Positions 1-12,401 of a stretch of DNA of 64,000 bases are shown here, piece after piece (the first letter of the stretch is position 1; each line of letters starts with the position of its first letter). The position numbers and the translations under genes are program-made. The stretch covers positions 434,001 to 498,000 of the forward strand of contig NZ_JAAOLX010000002.1 of NCBI RefSeq assembly GCF_011601265.1. Direction: 5' to 3'. The notes beneath the pieces are model-generated. The model searched no databases. It had not been told where the DNA came from and worked only from the letters and a program-made list of their open reading frames with translations. Source of the DNA: Iodobacter violaceini. Its GTDB lineage: Bacteria; Pseudomonadota; Gammaproteobacteria; Burkholderiales; Chitinibacteraceae.

Positions 1-1
1 T

Positions 2-2623
2 CTGGACGATTTAAAACGCATACCTGGCGTGGGAGACGCCAGCATGATGGGCGGCACCGATTACGCCATGCGGATCTGGCTGAAGCCCGATCGCTTAGCC
101 CAGCTGAAGCTCACCCCTGCCGATGTCGTTAAAGCCGTGCAGGAGCAAAACTCGCAATTTGCCGCAGGCAAGCTGGGGTCCGAGCCAGACAATGATCCGG
201 TTGATTTCACCTATACCATTAACGCCAGGGGCCGCCTGGCAGACCCCAAAGAATTTGAAGCGATTATTGTGAAATCCATGCCCGATGGCGCAAAAATCAG
301 GCTTAAAGACGTGGCCCGGGTAGAAATGGGCGGCAATGATTACGATATTTCCAGTATGCGTAATGGCAAGCCCTCGGTAGGGCTGGTCACTTACGCCCAG
401 CCCGGCGCCAATGCGCTGGATGTATCCAAAGCCATTGCAGCCAAAATGCAGGAATTATCCACGCGGTTTCCGCAGGGCATGGATTTCACCATTCCCTTTG
501 ACACCACTCAATTTGTAAAAGCATCGATTGAAGAAGTCGTAGTCACCCTGCTCGAAGCGATGGTATTGGTGTTTTGTGTGGTGTATTTATTCCTGCAAAA
601 TTTCCGCGCCACGCTGATCCCCTGCATTGCCGTGCCGGTATCCCTGCTGGGCACTTTTGCGGGCTTGGCGATGTTTGGGTTTTCTATCAATCTGCTCACA
701 CTGTTTGGCATGGTGCTGGCCATCGGCATTGTAGTGGACGACGCCATTGTGGTGCTTGAAAACGTCGAGCGGATTATGCGTGAAACAGGCTGCTCAGCCA
801 AAGAGGCCTCAATCCTGGCCATGCAGGAAGTATCCGGCCCGGTGGTGGCGATTGTGCTGGTGCTGTGCGCGGTGTTCCTGCCTGTAGCCTTTATGAGCGG
901 CATGACGGGCGTGATGTATCAGCAGTTTGCCATCACGATTTCTATCTCGGTGATTATCTCCGGCATTGTGGCGCTGACCTTATCCCCTGCCCTGTGTGCG
1001 CTGTTACTCAAACCTGGCCACCACGAACCGGCACGTTTTTTTGCATGGTTCAACCGTTCTTTTGAAAGGATCACAGGCGGCTATATTGCAGGGGTTAAGT
1101 TTCTGAACCGCCGCGCAGGTGTGGCCTTTGTACTGTTTGCAGGGATTTTAGCCAGCACTGCAGCGCTGTATATCATGGTGCCCGGCTCCTTAGTGCCCGG
1201 CGAAGATCAAGGCTCGATGTTTGTCAGTGTGGCCCTGCCCGACGCCGCATCGCTGGCCCGTACCCGTCAGGTGAGCGCCGAATCAGATGCGGCGCTCAGC
1301 AAGCTTGCCGAAGTAGCAAATGTCACCACTTTTACCGGCTTTGATATTTTATCCGGCTCTAAGCTCACCAACTACGCAACCAGCTTTGTGACGCTCAGGC
1401 CCTGGGACGAACGCAAGGCGCCGGGGCAGGATTCATTTTCGCTGGCAGAAAAAGTAATGCATCAGGCCCGCACCATTCAGAATGGCCTGATCGCCGCCTT
1501 CACCCCGCCGCCGATTATGGGCATGTCGACCACCGGCGGCTTAGAAGGCTATCTGCAAGACCGTAATGGTGCAGGCGCTCAGGCGCTCAGTACGGCGGCA
1601 CAAAAGCTGATTGAGGCTGCAAAAAAACGCCCGGAATTTGCCAAAATCACCACCACCTTCCGCGCCGGTGTGCCGCAATATTTTGTTGACCTGGATCGCG
1701 AAAAAGCCAAGGCGCTGGGCGTAAATATCAATGATGTATTCAGCACCATGCAAGCCACCCTGGGCCAGCTTTATATCAACGATTTCAACCGCTTTGGCCG
1801 TACTTACAAGGTGCAGCTGCAATCTGAAGCCCAATATCGCAAACGCCCCAAAGATCTGGCGAATATTTTTGTGCGCTCTGCCAAGGGCGACATGATTCCG
1901 CTCACCAGCCTCGTCACCATTAAAGACACCAGCGGGCCGGAGCTGGTAGAACGCTTTAATATTTTTGGCGCGGCCAAAATCATGATTCAGCCTGCAGCAG
2001 GGGTTAGCTCGGGAGAAGCCATCAAGGCCATGGAAAGCGTTACCGCCGCCGCACTCAGCAGCGATTACACCTTAGACTGGACAGGCAGCGCCTATCAGGA
2101 GAAAGAAGCCAGCGGCACAGCAGGCATTGCCTTTTTACTGGGTATTGTGATGGTGTTTTTAATTCTGGCCGCGCAATACGAAAGGTGGAGTTTGCCATTT
2201 GCCGTCATCACCGCCGTACCATTCGCGCTCTTTGGTGCACTGCTGGCAGCGTATCTGCGGGATATGAATAACGATGTGTATTTTCAGATCGGCATGGTGA
2301 CGCTGATCGGTCTGGCCGCTAAAAACGCCATTCTGATTGTGGAGTTTGCCGTGATGAAATTCAAAGAAGGCATGAGTTTATCTGATGCGGCCATCGAGGC
2401 AGCAAGGTTGCGCTTCAGGCCTATTGTGATGACTTCGCTGGCCTTTATTTTAGGCTGCGTGCCGCTGATTACCTCCAGCGGCGCAGGGGCAAACAGCCGT
2501 CATTCGCTGGGCACACCGGTCATTGGCGGCATGCTGGCCGCTACCTTTATTGCCATTTTCTTTATTCCGCTGTTTTTCCGCCTGATTATGAGCTTCAGGA
2601 AAAACCAGTCCACAGGCCAATAA
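2..2623 (+). CDS. RND multidrug efflux pump, inner-membrane permease (AcrB/MexB type), 5' truncated by window
   Basis: Proton-driven inner-membrane pump subunit of a tripartite efflux system. The open frame runs from base 2, so the start lies outside the window; about 870 of the usual ~1050 residues are present. The first visible residues ([12 protein letters not shown]) match the porter domain of the AcrB/HAE1 family. The proton-relay aspartate pair is visible in [17 protein letters not shown] and the relay lysine in [14 protein letters not shown]. Two sets of transmembrane helices flank a second large periplasmic loop. A gene for an outer-membrane factor follows after 49 bases, as expected for an operon whose membrane-fusion gene would lie upstream. 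Substrates cannot be told from sequence. Family assignment is secure. Confidence 0.95.
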   Translation: MDDLKRIPGVGDASMMGGTDYAMRIWLKPDRLAQLKLTPADVVKAVQEQNSQFAAGKLGSEPDNDPVDFTYTINARGRLADPKEFEAIIVKSMPDGAKIRLKDVARVEMGGNDYDISSMRNGKPSVGLVTYAQPGANALDVSKAIAAKMQELSTRFPQGMDFTIPFDTTQFVKASIEEVVVTLLEAMVLVFCVVYLFLQNFRATLIPCIAVPVSLLGTFAGLAMFGFSINLLTLFGMVLAIGIVVDDAIVVLENVERIMRETGCSAKEASILAMQEVSGPVVAIVLVLCAVFLPVAFMSGMTGVMYQQFAITISISVIISGIVALTLSPALCALLLKPGHHEPARFFAWFNRSFERITGGYIAGVKFLNRRAGVAFVLFAGILASTAALYIMVPGSLVPGEDQGSMFVSVALPDAASLARTRQVSAESDAALSKLAEVANVTTFTGFDILSGSKLTNYATSFVTLRPWDERKAPGQDSFSLAEKVMHQARTIQNGLIAAFTPPPIMGMSTTGGLEGYLQDRNGAGAQALSTAAQKLIEAAKKRPEFAKITTTFRAGVPQYFVDLDREKAKALGVNINDVFSTMQATLGQLYINDFNRFGRTYKVQLQSEAQYRKRPKDLANIFVRSAKGDMIPLTSLVTIKDTSGPELVERFNIFGAAKIMIQPAAGVSSGEAIKAMESVTAAALSSDYTLDWTGSAYQEKEASGTAGIAFLLGIVMVFLILAAQYERWSLPFAVITAVPFALFGALLAAYLRDMNNDVYFQIGMVTLIGLAAKNAILIVEFAVMKFKEGMSLSDAAIEAARLRFRPIVMTSLAFILGCVPLITSSGAGANSRHSLGTPVIGGMLAATFIAIFFIPLFFRLIMSFRKNQSTGQ

Positions 2624-2672
2624 GCCCGCGCGCCTGCTGGCAACGGCAGGCGCACACTTTGAGATCTTCACG

Positions 2673-3999
2673 ATGAAACCCTCTCTGATTGCCAGCCTGC
2701 TGGCCCTGCTTTGCACCGCATGCGCCATCAGTACTGTACAAACCCTGCCCAAGCTTGATCTGCCCCGGACGCAAAACCCGCTTTCTCTGGCAGATCCTGG
2801 CGAAGCCAGCTTTAACGACCCGGTGCTAAATGCGCTGATCAGCCAGGCTTTGCAGCACAATGCCAGCCTGGCCATCGCTGTAGCGAATATGGATGAAGTC
2901 TGCGCAATGGCCAGGCCTTGATTTACAAGCCGGTACGCAGCGTCAGCGCGATGATGTGCCCGCCCGGATTCATCTGGCTGGTGCAGCAAGCTGGGAGCTG
3001 GATTTATGGGGCCGGCTGGCCAATGAAACCGAGGCGGCAAGGCAACTGTTTTTATCCAGCCAGGCCGCACATACCGGCCTGCAGCTGGCGCTTACAGCAG
3101 ACGTAGCCCAAAACTATATTAATTTGCGCGCCTCAGATGCGCAGCTGATCGTGGCAAAGCAAACCGCAGAAGCCCGCCAAAAAGCATTTACCCTGCAAAC
3201 AACACGCTTTAAGGGCGGGCTGATCAGCGAGCTGGAAGAGCGTCAGGCAGAAAGTGATCTGGCCGCCGCACAAGCCATTGTGCCCCAGTACCAAAGCCAG
3301 ATTGCCCAATTAGAAAGCGCCCTCTCAGTGCTGTGTGGCCTTTCCCCCAGAGCACTGATTGAAGCGGGTATTCCACGCGGCAAAAGCATCAGCGAAATCA
3401 ACAGCAGCAGCTCCGGCGCAGCGGGCATTCCATCAGACCTCTTGCTGCGCCGGCCCGATATTGCCCAGGCAGAAGCCACGCTGCGTGCCAGCCATGCAGA
3501 AGTAGCCGCTGCCCGCGCGGCATGGTTTCCCCGTATTTCTTTATCCGGTCTGCTGGGTGTGGCCAGCCATCCTTTAACTGATTTATTTACAGCAGGCAGC
3601 AAAGCATGGCAATTTGCGGGCAATCTTTCCATGCCCCTCTTTGACGGAGGCCTCAGCGCAGCGCAAATTGATCAGGCCAGGGCAAAAGATAAAGCGACCG
3701 CAGCAGGCTACCAGCTTACCGTTCAAAATGCCTTTGCCGACACACTGGCCGCACTGAAAAGCCGTCAGTACAGCCAGGAAAAAACCCATGGGCAGCAGCG
3801 TCAGATTAAGGCTCTAGAGCGCCAGCTTAAACTCGCCATCATGCGTTACGACAATGGCTACAGCGATTATCTGACGGTGCTTGACAGTGAAAGAAACTTA
3901 TTTAATGGCAGGCTGGAGCTGATTGCCGCAAAACGGGATCAGCTTCTGGCGCAAGTCGCCCTGTATAAGGCTTTGGGAGGAAAAAGCACCCCGCAATAA
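2673..3999 (+). pseudogene. Outer-membrane efflux factor (NodT/OprM family), frameshifted
   Basis: Outer-membrane channel partner of the preceding RND pump. The N-terminal piece (2673-2921) has a lipoprotein-like signal ending LLCTAC and reads through LNALISQALQHNASLAIAVANMDE, typical of the first OEP repeat. It then stops, while the rest of the protein continues in the next frame (overlap about 2893-2921) through AASWELDLWGRL, LLLRRPDIAQAEATLRASHA and a normal C-terminus at 3999. Joined, the pieces give about 440 residues, some 30-40 fewer than usual; the missing part lies around the frame change. This suggests a small out-of-frame deletion rather than a single-base sequencing error, though the latter is not excluded. 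Probably not functional as written. Confidence 0.85.
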
Positions 4000-4010
4000 A
4001 ACGCCCAAAA

Positions 4011-4035
4011 TAAAGCCGGCTTAATACCGGCTTTA
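4011..4035. terminator. Bidirectional terminator hairpin between convergent genes
   Basis: Inverted repeat TAAAGCCGG (4011-4019) / CCGGCTTTA (4027-4035) with a 7-base loop, between the end of the outer-membrane factor gene and the end of the minus-strand sensor kinase gene, whose stop codon lies in the stem. The T-rich flank is short, so strength is uncertain. Confidence 0.55.
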
Positions 4036-6723
4036 TGAATGACCCTGAATGTATTTCACAGGCAGCCATTTTTCTATTTCTAATTGCAGCGCATCAATAC
4101 TGATGGGCTTAGACAAAAAGCCATTCATGCCTGCATCAAGGCAACGCCGCATATCTTCTTTAAAGGCATTCGCGGTCAGGGCCAGAATGATTATATTTTT
4201 TTTATCATTTTCTAAATTGCGGATTGTGCGTGTTGCCTCAAAGCCATCCATTTCCGGCATCTGGCAATCCATCAGCACCAGATCATAATTTTGCTGCTCA
4301 ACGGCTTTTACCGCAGCCACACCATCGCCCACCACATCAACCCGAAAACCCATTTTCTCCAGCATTAACACGGCAATTTTCTGATTTAATAAATTATCTT
4401 CTGCCAGTAATAAATAGGGCTTAATCACCGCCCTTTGCTCTTCAATCACGCCCAGAGTAAGTAATTCACGCTCTGGTGGCTTCACCACAGACAAACTAAA
4501 AACCACTTCAAGGCAACCGTATAATTGGGATGTACGAATTGGCTTACTTAAAAACGCGGTGAATCCTGCCTCCTGTGCCATACCCGTTTGCCCCACGCCA
4601 CCAATCGAGCTTAATAACACCAGCGGCATATCGGCATGGGCAGGCATTGCATTAATGGATTTAGCCAGTGAAAAGCCATCCATATAGGGCATATGGCCAT
4701 CCAGAAAGGCCACGCTGAAATCATTGCCTTCATTAAGCCTGAGTAAAGCCGCCACAGCCGAGCCAAATGCTTCAGTTTCTAAACCCATAGATTGCAATTG
4801 CAGCGAGAGTAATTCCCGGTTTGCCGCTAAATCATCCACAATTAAAACCCGTTTACCTTTTATGCTTAATGGCAAAGAAGGCGGCAATACATTAACTTTG
4901 GCGCGGTTTAAAATAATTTCAAACCAGAAGGTAGCGCCTTTATTGGGCTCGCTGATCACATCTATTGTTCCGCCCATCGCTTCAGCAAGGCGTTTGCAGA
5001 TAGAAAGCCCCAGCCCGGTACCGCCAAAACGGCGCGTCGTTGAGGCATCGGCCTGAGAAAAAGGCTGAAATAAAATCGCTCTTATTTCCGGATCAATCCC
5101 AATGCCATGATCTTCTACTTCTATATGCAATTGATATTGATCGTGATATACAGCCTGCGCCCTGACCCGGATTAATACAGGGCCGGCAGAGCTGAATTTA
5201 ATCGCATTATTAAGCAAGTTCAAAACGATCTGCCTGAGCCGTACCGGATCACCATTCAGCCGCCATGGAACCGAAGGATCAACCAGACCAACTAATTCCA
5301 GTCTTTTTTCAACCGCTTTAGCTGCAACCAGCTCCAGAGATTCTTCAACAGAGCGGCGCAAATCAAAATCAATATATTCCAGCTCTAATTTGCCCGCTTC
5401 AATTTTAGAGAAATCCAGCAAATCATTAATTTGTGATAATAAGGCATCGCCGCCGGTATTAATTGATTCTAAAAAATCCCTTTGCTGCGGGGTCAGCCCG
5501 GTATCCAGCAGTAAGGCAGAAAACCCCAGAATAGCATTCAGGGGGGTGCGTATTTCATGGCTCATATTGGCCAGAAAGTCACTTTTTGTCTGATTTGCCC
5601 TGTCTGCTGCCAGCTTTGCTTCTCTTAATGTTGTGGCCAGTTGACGGGTTGATTCTTCTACCCTTTTCCGGTCAGAGATATCATTTAATAAACCCTGCAG
5701 CATATCTTCTTCAATAGGGTTGAGTACAAGGCTCAGCCATTTATTTTCTTTCTCTTCAATAAAAGACACAAAGATATCTTCGCTAACCCCTCTGTTTTCT
5801 CTCAAAGATAATTCAATCAGCTCGCAGCATTTAGCCGAAGCTTCTCCCATATATTCCTGCAGCATTCTGACGGGGGAATGGGCCAGAGAGGGCTCTTTCA
5901 GCCCAAGCACACGGGCAAAGGCCCGATTATAAGAATATAAACGGCCAAAGCGATCTACCACAAAAATACCTGTTTCAGCATTTTCAAAAATCGCCCTGAA
6001 TTTCTTTTCTTCAATTCCCCGCTGAATTCTCAAATTGCGCTCATCATCTAAAATCATCACAAGGCGGTTTAATAACGCATTAACGTCATCAACCAGCCGG
6101 CCAATTTCATCATGCTGATGGCCCGCAGGAATATTTAATTTTGCGCCTAATTCAGCGGATAAATGATGCAAACGATCAGAGATATTTTTAATTGGGCGGG
6201 TAATCAGTTTAAGAACAATCAGCACCACCGCGCAGGCAACAACAAAGGCCTGCATCAGCAATAAATAAACCACCAGCAGGGAGCGCTCGGCCACGCTTTG
6301 CTGAATCACATCCGGATTTAAATCCAGCATGATTTTACAAACAACTTCCTGGGAGTTAAATGGCGATGTGACTTGCCGTACTATTTGCCCGTCACCCAGT
6401 AATTGTAAACCTTCTTTAACCTCGCCCACCTGGGCCAGAATATGACTGTCATTCTGAATCATCACCTGACTGATAAAATGATTTTTAAGCAGGCCCCGCC
6501 CGACTTCTGCGGCCAGATTTTTATCATTTAAAAAACAGGCTATTTTTACGGTGTCTTCTACAGTACTGAGTAATTCATTCATGCGTATATGGTGCTGGGC
6601 ACGTTCTTTTTTTGCCATTACCACATAAGTCATACCTGAGAAAACAGCACCGGCAAGTAAGGCGATACAAAGCACAATCGCTGCGCTGCGAAAAACCAGG
6701 CTGGTACTAAATACATTCAGCAT
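4033..6723 (-). CDS. Hybrid sensor histidine kinase with two receiver domains
   Basis: Membrane-bound histidine kinase, 896 residues. Visible order: TM helix 9-31, periplasmic region to about 148, TM helix 149-171, HAMP about 173-226, PAS about 240-355, HisKA with FLANMSHEIRTPLN (His389), HATPase_c with N, G1 and G2 boxes (GIGIDP, GTGLGLSI), then two REC domains (VLIVDD with FLDGHMPYMDG; LLAEDN with LMDCQMPEMDG and an LSKP lysine). There is no HPt domain in the protein and none nearby, so a separate phosphotransfer partner is expected. It lies downstream of a small periplasmic binding protein and a porin-like gene on the same strand, which suggests a sensory or uptake role linked to those proteins; the ligand is unknown. 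Confidence 0.93.
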   Translation of the reverse strand: MLNVFSTSLVFRSAAIVLCIALLAGAVFSGMTYVVMAKKERAQHHIRMNELLSTVEDTVKIACFLNDKNLAAEVGRGLLKNHFISQVMIQNDSHILAQVGEVKEGLQLLGDGQIVRQVTSPFNSQEVVCKIMLDLNPDVIQQSVAERSLLVVYLLLMQAFVVACAVVLIVLKLITRPIKNISDRLHHLSAELGAKLNIPAGHQHDEIGRLVDDVNALLNRLVMILDDERNLRIQRGIEEKKFRAIFENAETGIFVVDRFGRLYSYNRAFARVLGLKEPSLAHSPVRMLQEYMGEASAKCCELIELSLRENRGVSEDIFVSFIEEKENKWLSLVLNPIEEDMLQGLLNDISDRKRVEESTRQLATTLREAKLAADRANQTKSDFLANMSHEIRTPLNAILGFSALLLDTGLTPQQRDFLESINTGGDALLSQINDLLDFSKIEAGKLELEYIDFDLRRSVEESLELVAAKAVEKRLELVGLVDPSVPWRLNGDPVRLRQIVLNLLNNAIKFSSAGPVLIRVRAQAVYHDQYQLHIEVEDHGIGIDPEIRAILFQPFSQADASTTRRFGGTGLGLSICKRLAEAMGGTIDVISEPNKGATFWFEIILNRAKVNVLPPSLPLSIKGKRVLIVDDLAANRELLSLQLQSMGLETEAFGSAVAALLRLNEGNDFSVAFLDGHMPYMDGFSLAKSINAMPAHADMPLVLLSSIGGVGQTGMAQEAGFTAFLSKPIRTSQLYGCLEVVFSLSVVKPPERELLTLGVIEEQRAVIKPYLLLAEDNLLNQKIAVLMLEKMGFRVDVVGDGVAAVKAVEQQNYDLVLMDCQMPEMDGFEATRTIRNLENDKKNIIILALTANAFKEDMRRCLDAGMNGFLSKPISIDALQLEIEKWLPVKYIQGHS

Positions 6724-6771
6724 ACCAATCGCTTTGCGAGATTTGCAAAAAACAAAGGCATATCGCTTTCA

Positions 6772-7191
6772 TCACCGGTTAAAATCAAAAACAACTTTCA
6801 CTTTGTCGGTGACCTTACTCTTATCGCAATAGGCTATATAATTAATATTACTTGCCACCATTTGAATCACTGCATCACTGTTCTCTATGGGCAAGGGCGG
6901 GGCAATCTGCCCTGAAAACTTAAGCCGGGCCCAATAAGAATCGACCTCGGCTAATTCCTTATTTAATAGACCACGATAAAACTGCTCTCTTCCTGATACA
7001 GGGTGCAATACATCCAGAGGCATTGCGCTTTGCCCGGATGGAAATTTACGATAGCGGCCCATAAAGATATTAATAACTTCTGCTTTGCTCAATTGTGTAA
7101 CGCCGCTATTCGGATGCACAATCACCACCCAATCGCCACCCCACGCTATATTTGCAAATAAAAGGCTGATAAAGAAAAAGAGGATTCTCAT
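6772..7191 (-). CDS. Small periplasmic phosphate-binding-like protein
   Basis: A 139-residue exported protein with a signal peptide ending near AWGG, then a short domain resembling one lobe of PstS-type phosphate-binding proteins (SKAEVINIFMGRYRKFPSG, GREQFYRGLL, YIAYC). Full PstS proteins are about twice as long, so it is a truncated-family or single-lobe form. I chose the ATG at 7191, which has AAGGTGAT upstream; a GTG at 7200 is possible. It sits between the porin-like gene (1-bp gap from the longer form) and the hybrid kinase on one strand, so the three are probably co-transcribed. It may present a ligand to the kinase; that is inference. Confidence 0.7.
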   Translation of the reverse strand: MRILFFFISLLFANIAWGGDWVVIVHPNSGVTQLSKAEVINIFMGRYRKFPSGQSAMPLDVLHPVSGREQFYRGLLNKELAEVDSYWARLKFSGQIAPPLPIENSDAVIQMVASNINYIAYCDKSKVTDKVKVVFDFNR

Positions 7192-7201
7192 CAAGATCAC
7201 C

Positions 7202-8446
7202 TTAGAAGATAAAATCTAAGGTCAAGCTGTAAATGGTTGCGCGCCCATCCCAGGCAGGCTGTTTATTAGCCCACTGAAATGAATCCCGGCCATCAACCTG
7301 GTCAACTTGAAATTTAAGATCTAAATTGCGCATTACATCGTAACGCACACCGAGAGAATAGGTAGACTGATCACTTAAAGGATAAGGCTGAATCAGCCTT
7401 GATAAACCATTAACCTGAGCAAATGCAGGTATATCTGGTAAACCCAGATCGTGTTTAATGATCTTAGGTTTGACGATAGAATAAGAAGCATATGGGGTAA
7501 ACGGGCCGACGCGATAAGCAAGCATTAAATATCCGGCATCGTTATCCGGATAAGAAATGGTGGTAGCTAATAATCTGCGCAGCATCAGCTGTATTTGCAA
7601 AGGGCCATTGTCATAAACCATCCCGGCTGAAATAAATTCAACCGTTTTTCCTTTAATCATGGCATCGTCTGCAAATTGCGCAGGGCCAGGGAAAGACTGA
7701 AGCTGAGGCGAGCGCAATACATTCAGCAGGAGATCTAAATCTGGTAATTCGTTTTCCAGCGTTAATCGGGCATAGCCCACCCGGAATTGCCAGTTCTGTA
7801 ATTGATAATCCAAATAGCCACCCCAGAGCGGAGAGCCATTTAAATCCAGTGAATTATCTGAACCCTGAACGGGAAGTTTTTCGCGGGCATAGCCCATGGC
7901 TAATTCAAGCCGCGCAATGCCCTCTCCGATGGGATGTTTTAAAACAAAATCCACACCATCCAGATAGCTGATAGGCAAGCCACCGTAATAATCCACCGGC
8001 GGGCGAACCGGCAAATAGGAATAGCCCACATTTCTGGAATCAGCCTGCATATACACATCAAAACCCAGGCGCCCGGCACGCGCTTGCACACTGTCATTTG
8101 GCGTGTATTTAACGAATCCCCAATTTAATTCAGGAGTATAGCTATTGTCATAGCGCCGATGGCTGAGAAGCTGAGCCGAGGCGGATATTTCAGAATTAAT
8201 TTTTGCATCCAGCTGCAGGCCTATTAAGGAATCCACGCCAAAATCAAGCTGCCGTGTATAGCCTGCACCTTCCCTTTGAGATAAATCCCGTAAAAAATCG
8301 GCCTGATCGGTGCTGTTATAAACTGCACCCAAGGTGGCAAAGCCACTAAGCGAAAACAGATCTTGCTCAGCGTATTCCTCTGCCCGCCCCAAGCCGGGTA
8401 GCAGCATCAATAACATCAAAGGGTATCGAATCAAGTCTCTGAACAT
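7202..8446 (-). CDS. Porin-like outer-membrane beta-barrel protein
   Basis: A 414-residue exported protein with signal peptide (cleavage near GRAEE), followed by LSGFATLGAVYNST and alternating beta strands, ending in a phenylalanine (SLTLDFIF) as expected for BAM-inserted barrels. Segments such as GLQLDAKINSEISASAQLLS, RAGRLGFDVYM and SLGVRYDVMRNLDLKFQ resemble general or phosphate-type porins. It starts the minus-strand set with the small binding protein and the hybrid kinase. The start ATG has AAGGAAG immediately upstream. Substrate unknown; a role in uptake of the ligand sensed by the kinase is only inferred from position. Confidence 0.75.
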   Translation of the reverse strand: MFRDLIRYPLMLLMLLPGLGRAEEYAEQDLFSLSGFATLGAVYNSTDQADFLRDLSQREGAGYTRQLDFGVDSLIGLQLDAKINSEISASAQLLSHRRYDNSYTPELNWGFVKYTPNDSVQARAGRLGFDVYMQADSRNVGYSYLPVRPPVDYYGGLPISYLDGVDFVLKHPIGEGIARLELAMGYAREKLPVQGSDNSLDLNGSPLWGGYLDYQLQNWQFRVGYARLTLENELPDLDLLLNVLRSPQLQSFPGPAQFADDAMIKGKTVEFISAGMVYDNGPLQIQLMLRRLLATTISYPDNDAGYLMLAYRVGPFTPYASYSIVKPKIIKHDLGLPDIPAFAQVNGLSRLIQPYPLSDQSTYSLGVRYDVMRNLDLKFQVDQVDGRDSFQWANKQPAWDGRATIYSLTLDFIF

Positions 8447-8620
8447 CTTCCTTTCCCGGCTACTGCTTCACCCAACTTTATACTGACACCTCCTTGAAGA
8501 TAGCTAAGAAGCGCATAACATCAAGCTCTGGCTGCTTAATATGTTTTTTATAACAAGAAAACAATTAAAACTTTCCAAAAACTTTCAACAACAGGAAACA
8601 ATGAAAGTTACAGGCAAAAA

Positions 8621-8644
8621 AAAACGCCTCAGGTGAGGCGTTTT
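8621..8644 (-). terminator. Rho-independent terminator after argD
   Basis: Stem AAAACGCCTC / GAGGCGTTTT with loop AGGT, flanked by an A-run on the plus strand that becomes a T-run in the minus-strand transcript. It lies 15 bases beyond the argD stop codon. Confidence 0.85.
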
Positions 8645-8658
8645 AATTAATCCCATTT

Positions 8659-9873
<1,215 letters not shown>

Positions 9874-9886
9874 CTAATTTTAAATA

Positions 9887-9924
9887 TAAAAACGGCGGGT
9901 CCGATTTTGTATCGTAACCCGCCG
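9887..9924 (-). terminator. Rho-independent terminator after ppsA
   Basis: Stem CGGCGGGT (9893-9900) / ACCCGCCG (9917-9924) with a 16-base loop, followed in the minus-strand transcript by TTTTTATATTT. It lies between ppsA and argD and should separate their transcription. Confidence 0.7.
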
Positions 9925-10028
9925 CTGCTATTTAATTCAATACCAAGGCCCATTAATTGCTGAGCAAAATCACAACCTTGCACTTGGTTTCTTTTTAAAA
10001 GAAACGCTAAGTTTATTAAATCAGAGAC

Positions 10029-12401
10029 TTACTTTGCTGCAAGGCCCGCTAAATACAACCAGGTTTCTACCACGGTATCCGGGTTCAGAGAGATGGTTTC
10101 AATCCCTTCTTCTACCAGCCACTGTGCAAAATCGGCATGATCAGACGGGCCCTGGCCACAAATCCCCACGTATTTATTGGCTTTGCGGCAGGCTTTAATC
10201 GCCATCGACAGCATGGCTTTCACCGCATCATCGCGCTCATCAAACGAGGTAGAAACCGGGCCGCCTGAATCGCGGTCAATCCCCAGCGTCAGCTGAGTCA
10301 TATCGTTAGAGCCAATCGAGAAGCCATCAAAGAAGTTGAGGAATTTATCTGCCAGCACCGCATTAGCAGGAATCTCGCACATCATGATCACACGCAAGCC
10401 GTTTTCGCCACGCTTCAGACCATTACGCTCCAGCAATTCGATCACGCATTCGGCTTCTTTCAGGGTGCGGACAAAGGGAATCATGACTTCCACATTGGTC
10501 AGCCCCATCACATCGCGCACTTTTTTCACTGCGCGGCATTCCAGCTCGAAGCAATCACGGAAGCTTTTGTCGACATAACGTGCTGCACCGCGAAAACCAA
10601 TCATCGGGTTTTCTTCGTGCGGCTCGTATTCGGTGCCACCAATCAAATTAGCGTATTCGTTGGACTTAAAGTCAGATAAACGCACAATAACTTTCTTCGG
10701 TGAGTAAGCAGCAGCAAGGGTGGAAATCCCTTCAGCAAGCTTATCAACATAGAAATCAACCGCCGTGCGATAACCCGCAATACGTTCTTCAACCTGCGCT
10801 TTCAGCTCCGGCTGCAAGTGCGGATAAGCCAGCAATGCTTTCGGATGCACGCCGATCATACGGTTGATGATAAATTCCAGGCGCGCAAGGCCAACGCCTT
10901 CGTTAGGCAACTGGCAAAATTCAAACGCCAGCTCCGGGTTACCCACATTCATCATAATTTTGACGGGTGAAACAGGCATATGGCTGAGCGACGTATCCAT
11001 GCGCTCAAACTTCAGAATACCCTCGTAAACATTGCCGGTATCACCTTCGGCACATGATACGGTCACCAGATCGCCTTCTTTTAAGACACGGGTTGCATCA
11101 CCGCAACCTACCACCGCCGGAATACCCAACTCACGGGCAATAATTGCAGCATGACAAGTACGGCCACCACGGTTGGTTACAATGGCCGAAGCACGTTTCA
11201 TTACCGGCTCCCAATCGGGATCGGTCATATCAGAAACCAGCACATCGCCCGCTTCAACCCGATCCATTTCAGACACATCACGGATCACGCGCACACGGCC
11301 CTGGCCAATTTTTTGCCCTACGGAGCGCCCTTCAGCCAGCACCTTGCCGCTTTCCAGCATGCGGAATTTAGTCAGCTTTTCGGCATTGCTTTCTTGTGAT
11401 TTCACAGTTTCCGGGCGTGCTTGCAGAATGTAGAGCTTGCCATCAATCCCATCGCGGCCCCATTCCACATCCATGGCACGGCCATAGTGTTCTTCAATGG
11501 TCAGGGCGTAGCCTGCCAATTCTTCTACTTCTGCATCGCTGATCGAAAACTTACGACGCTCGGCCGGGTCAACATCAACGGTTTTAACTGATTTACCTGC
11601 AACCGCTTCAAGATCGAATTCCATCTTAATGGCTTTACCGCCCAGATGGCGGCGCACAATCGCCGGGCGGCCAGCGCGCAGCGTTGGCTTATGCACGTAA
11701 AACTCATCAGGATTAACCGCACCCTGCACTACGGTTTCGCCAAGACCATAAGAGGCCGTTACAAACACTACCTGATCGAAACCGGTTTCTGTATCAATAG
11801 TGAACAACACACCGGCTGCGCCCACATCCGAGCGAACCATGCGCTGAATACCCGCAGACAAGGCGACCAGTTTATGATCAAAGCCTTTGTGTACGCGGTA
11901 GGAAATAGCACGGTCGTTATACAGCGACGCAAACACTTCTTTCATCGCCACTAAGACATTTTCAAAGCCACGGATATTTAAGAAAGTTTCCTGCTGACCG
12001 GCAAATGACGCATCAGGCAAATCTTCAGCGGTAGCAGAAGATCGCACCGCAACAGTTACATCGTCGCCAAGCAGTTTATAATGCTCACGAATCTCGGCTT
12101 CTAGTTGTTCCGGGAAAGGGGTTTCCAGAATCCATGTACGGATTTGCTTACCTACAGAGGCAAGCGCACGGACATCATCCACATCCAGGGTATTCATGAT
12201 CGCATCGATACGATCCGCAAGACCCTGGTGGGCCAGAAATTGCCGGTATGCTGCAGCGGTGGTCGCAAAACCACCGGGTACTCGAACGCCTTTTTCTGTA
12301 AGCTGAGAGATCATCTCACCGAGCGAGGCGTTTTTGCCGCCTACTTGTTCTACATCGTGCATGCGCAGATGAGCGAAATCGATCACATAGCGTTCGGACA
12401 T
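10029..12401 (-). CDS. ppsA: Phosphoenolpyruvate synthase
   Basis: Converts pyruvate, ATP and water to phosphoenolpyruvate, AMP and phosphate, for gluconeogenesis. 790 residues from the chosen ATG at 12401 (MSERYVIDF), close to the E. coli length of 792; the open frame extends 34 codons further upstream but those residues are not family-like. Domains in order: N-terminal ATP-binding domain ([31 protein letters not shown]), central phosphohistidine domain with [21 protein letters not shown], and the C-terminal PEP-binding TIM barrel ([43 protein letters not shown]). ppsR is divergent on the other strand, the usual arrangement for the enzyme and its regulatory kinase. Confidence 0.97.
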   Translation of the reverse strand: MSERYVIDFAHLRMHDVEQVGGKNASLGEMISQLTEKGVRVPGGFATTAAAYRQFLAHQGLADRIDAIMNTLDVDDVRALASVGKQIRTWILETPFPEQLEAEIREHYKLLGDDVTVAVRSSATAEDLPDASFAGQQETFLNIRGFENVLVAMKEVFASLYNDRAISYRVHKGFDHKLVALSAGIQRMVRSDVGAAGVLFTIDTETGFDQVVFVTASYGLGETVVQGAVNPDEFYVHKPTLRAGRPAIVRRHLGGKAIKMEFDLEAVAGKSVKTVDVDPAERRKFSISDAEVEELAGYALTIEEHYGRAMDVEWGRDGIDGKLYILQARPETVKSQESNAEKLTKFRMLESGKVLAEGRSVGQKIGQGRVRVIRDVSEMDRVEAGDVLVSDMTDPDWEPVMKRASAIVTNRGGRTCHAAIIARELGIPAVVGCGDATRVLKEGDLVTVSCAEGDTGNVYEGILKFERMDTSLSHMPVSPVKIMMNVGNPELAFEFCQLPNEGVGLARLEFIINRMIGVHPKALLAYPHLQPELKAQVEERIAGYRTAVDFYVDKLAEGISTLAAAYSPKKVIVRLSDFKSNEYANLIGGTEYEPHEENPMIGFRGAARYVDKSFRDCFELECRAVKKVRDVMGLTNVEVMIPFVRTLKEAECVIELLERNGLKRGENGLRVIMMCEIPANAVLADKFLNFFDGFSIGSNDMTQLTLGIDRDSGGPVSTSFDERDDAVKAMLSMAIKACRKANKYVGICGQGPSDHADFAQWLVEEGIETISLNPDTVVETWLYLAGLAAK

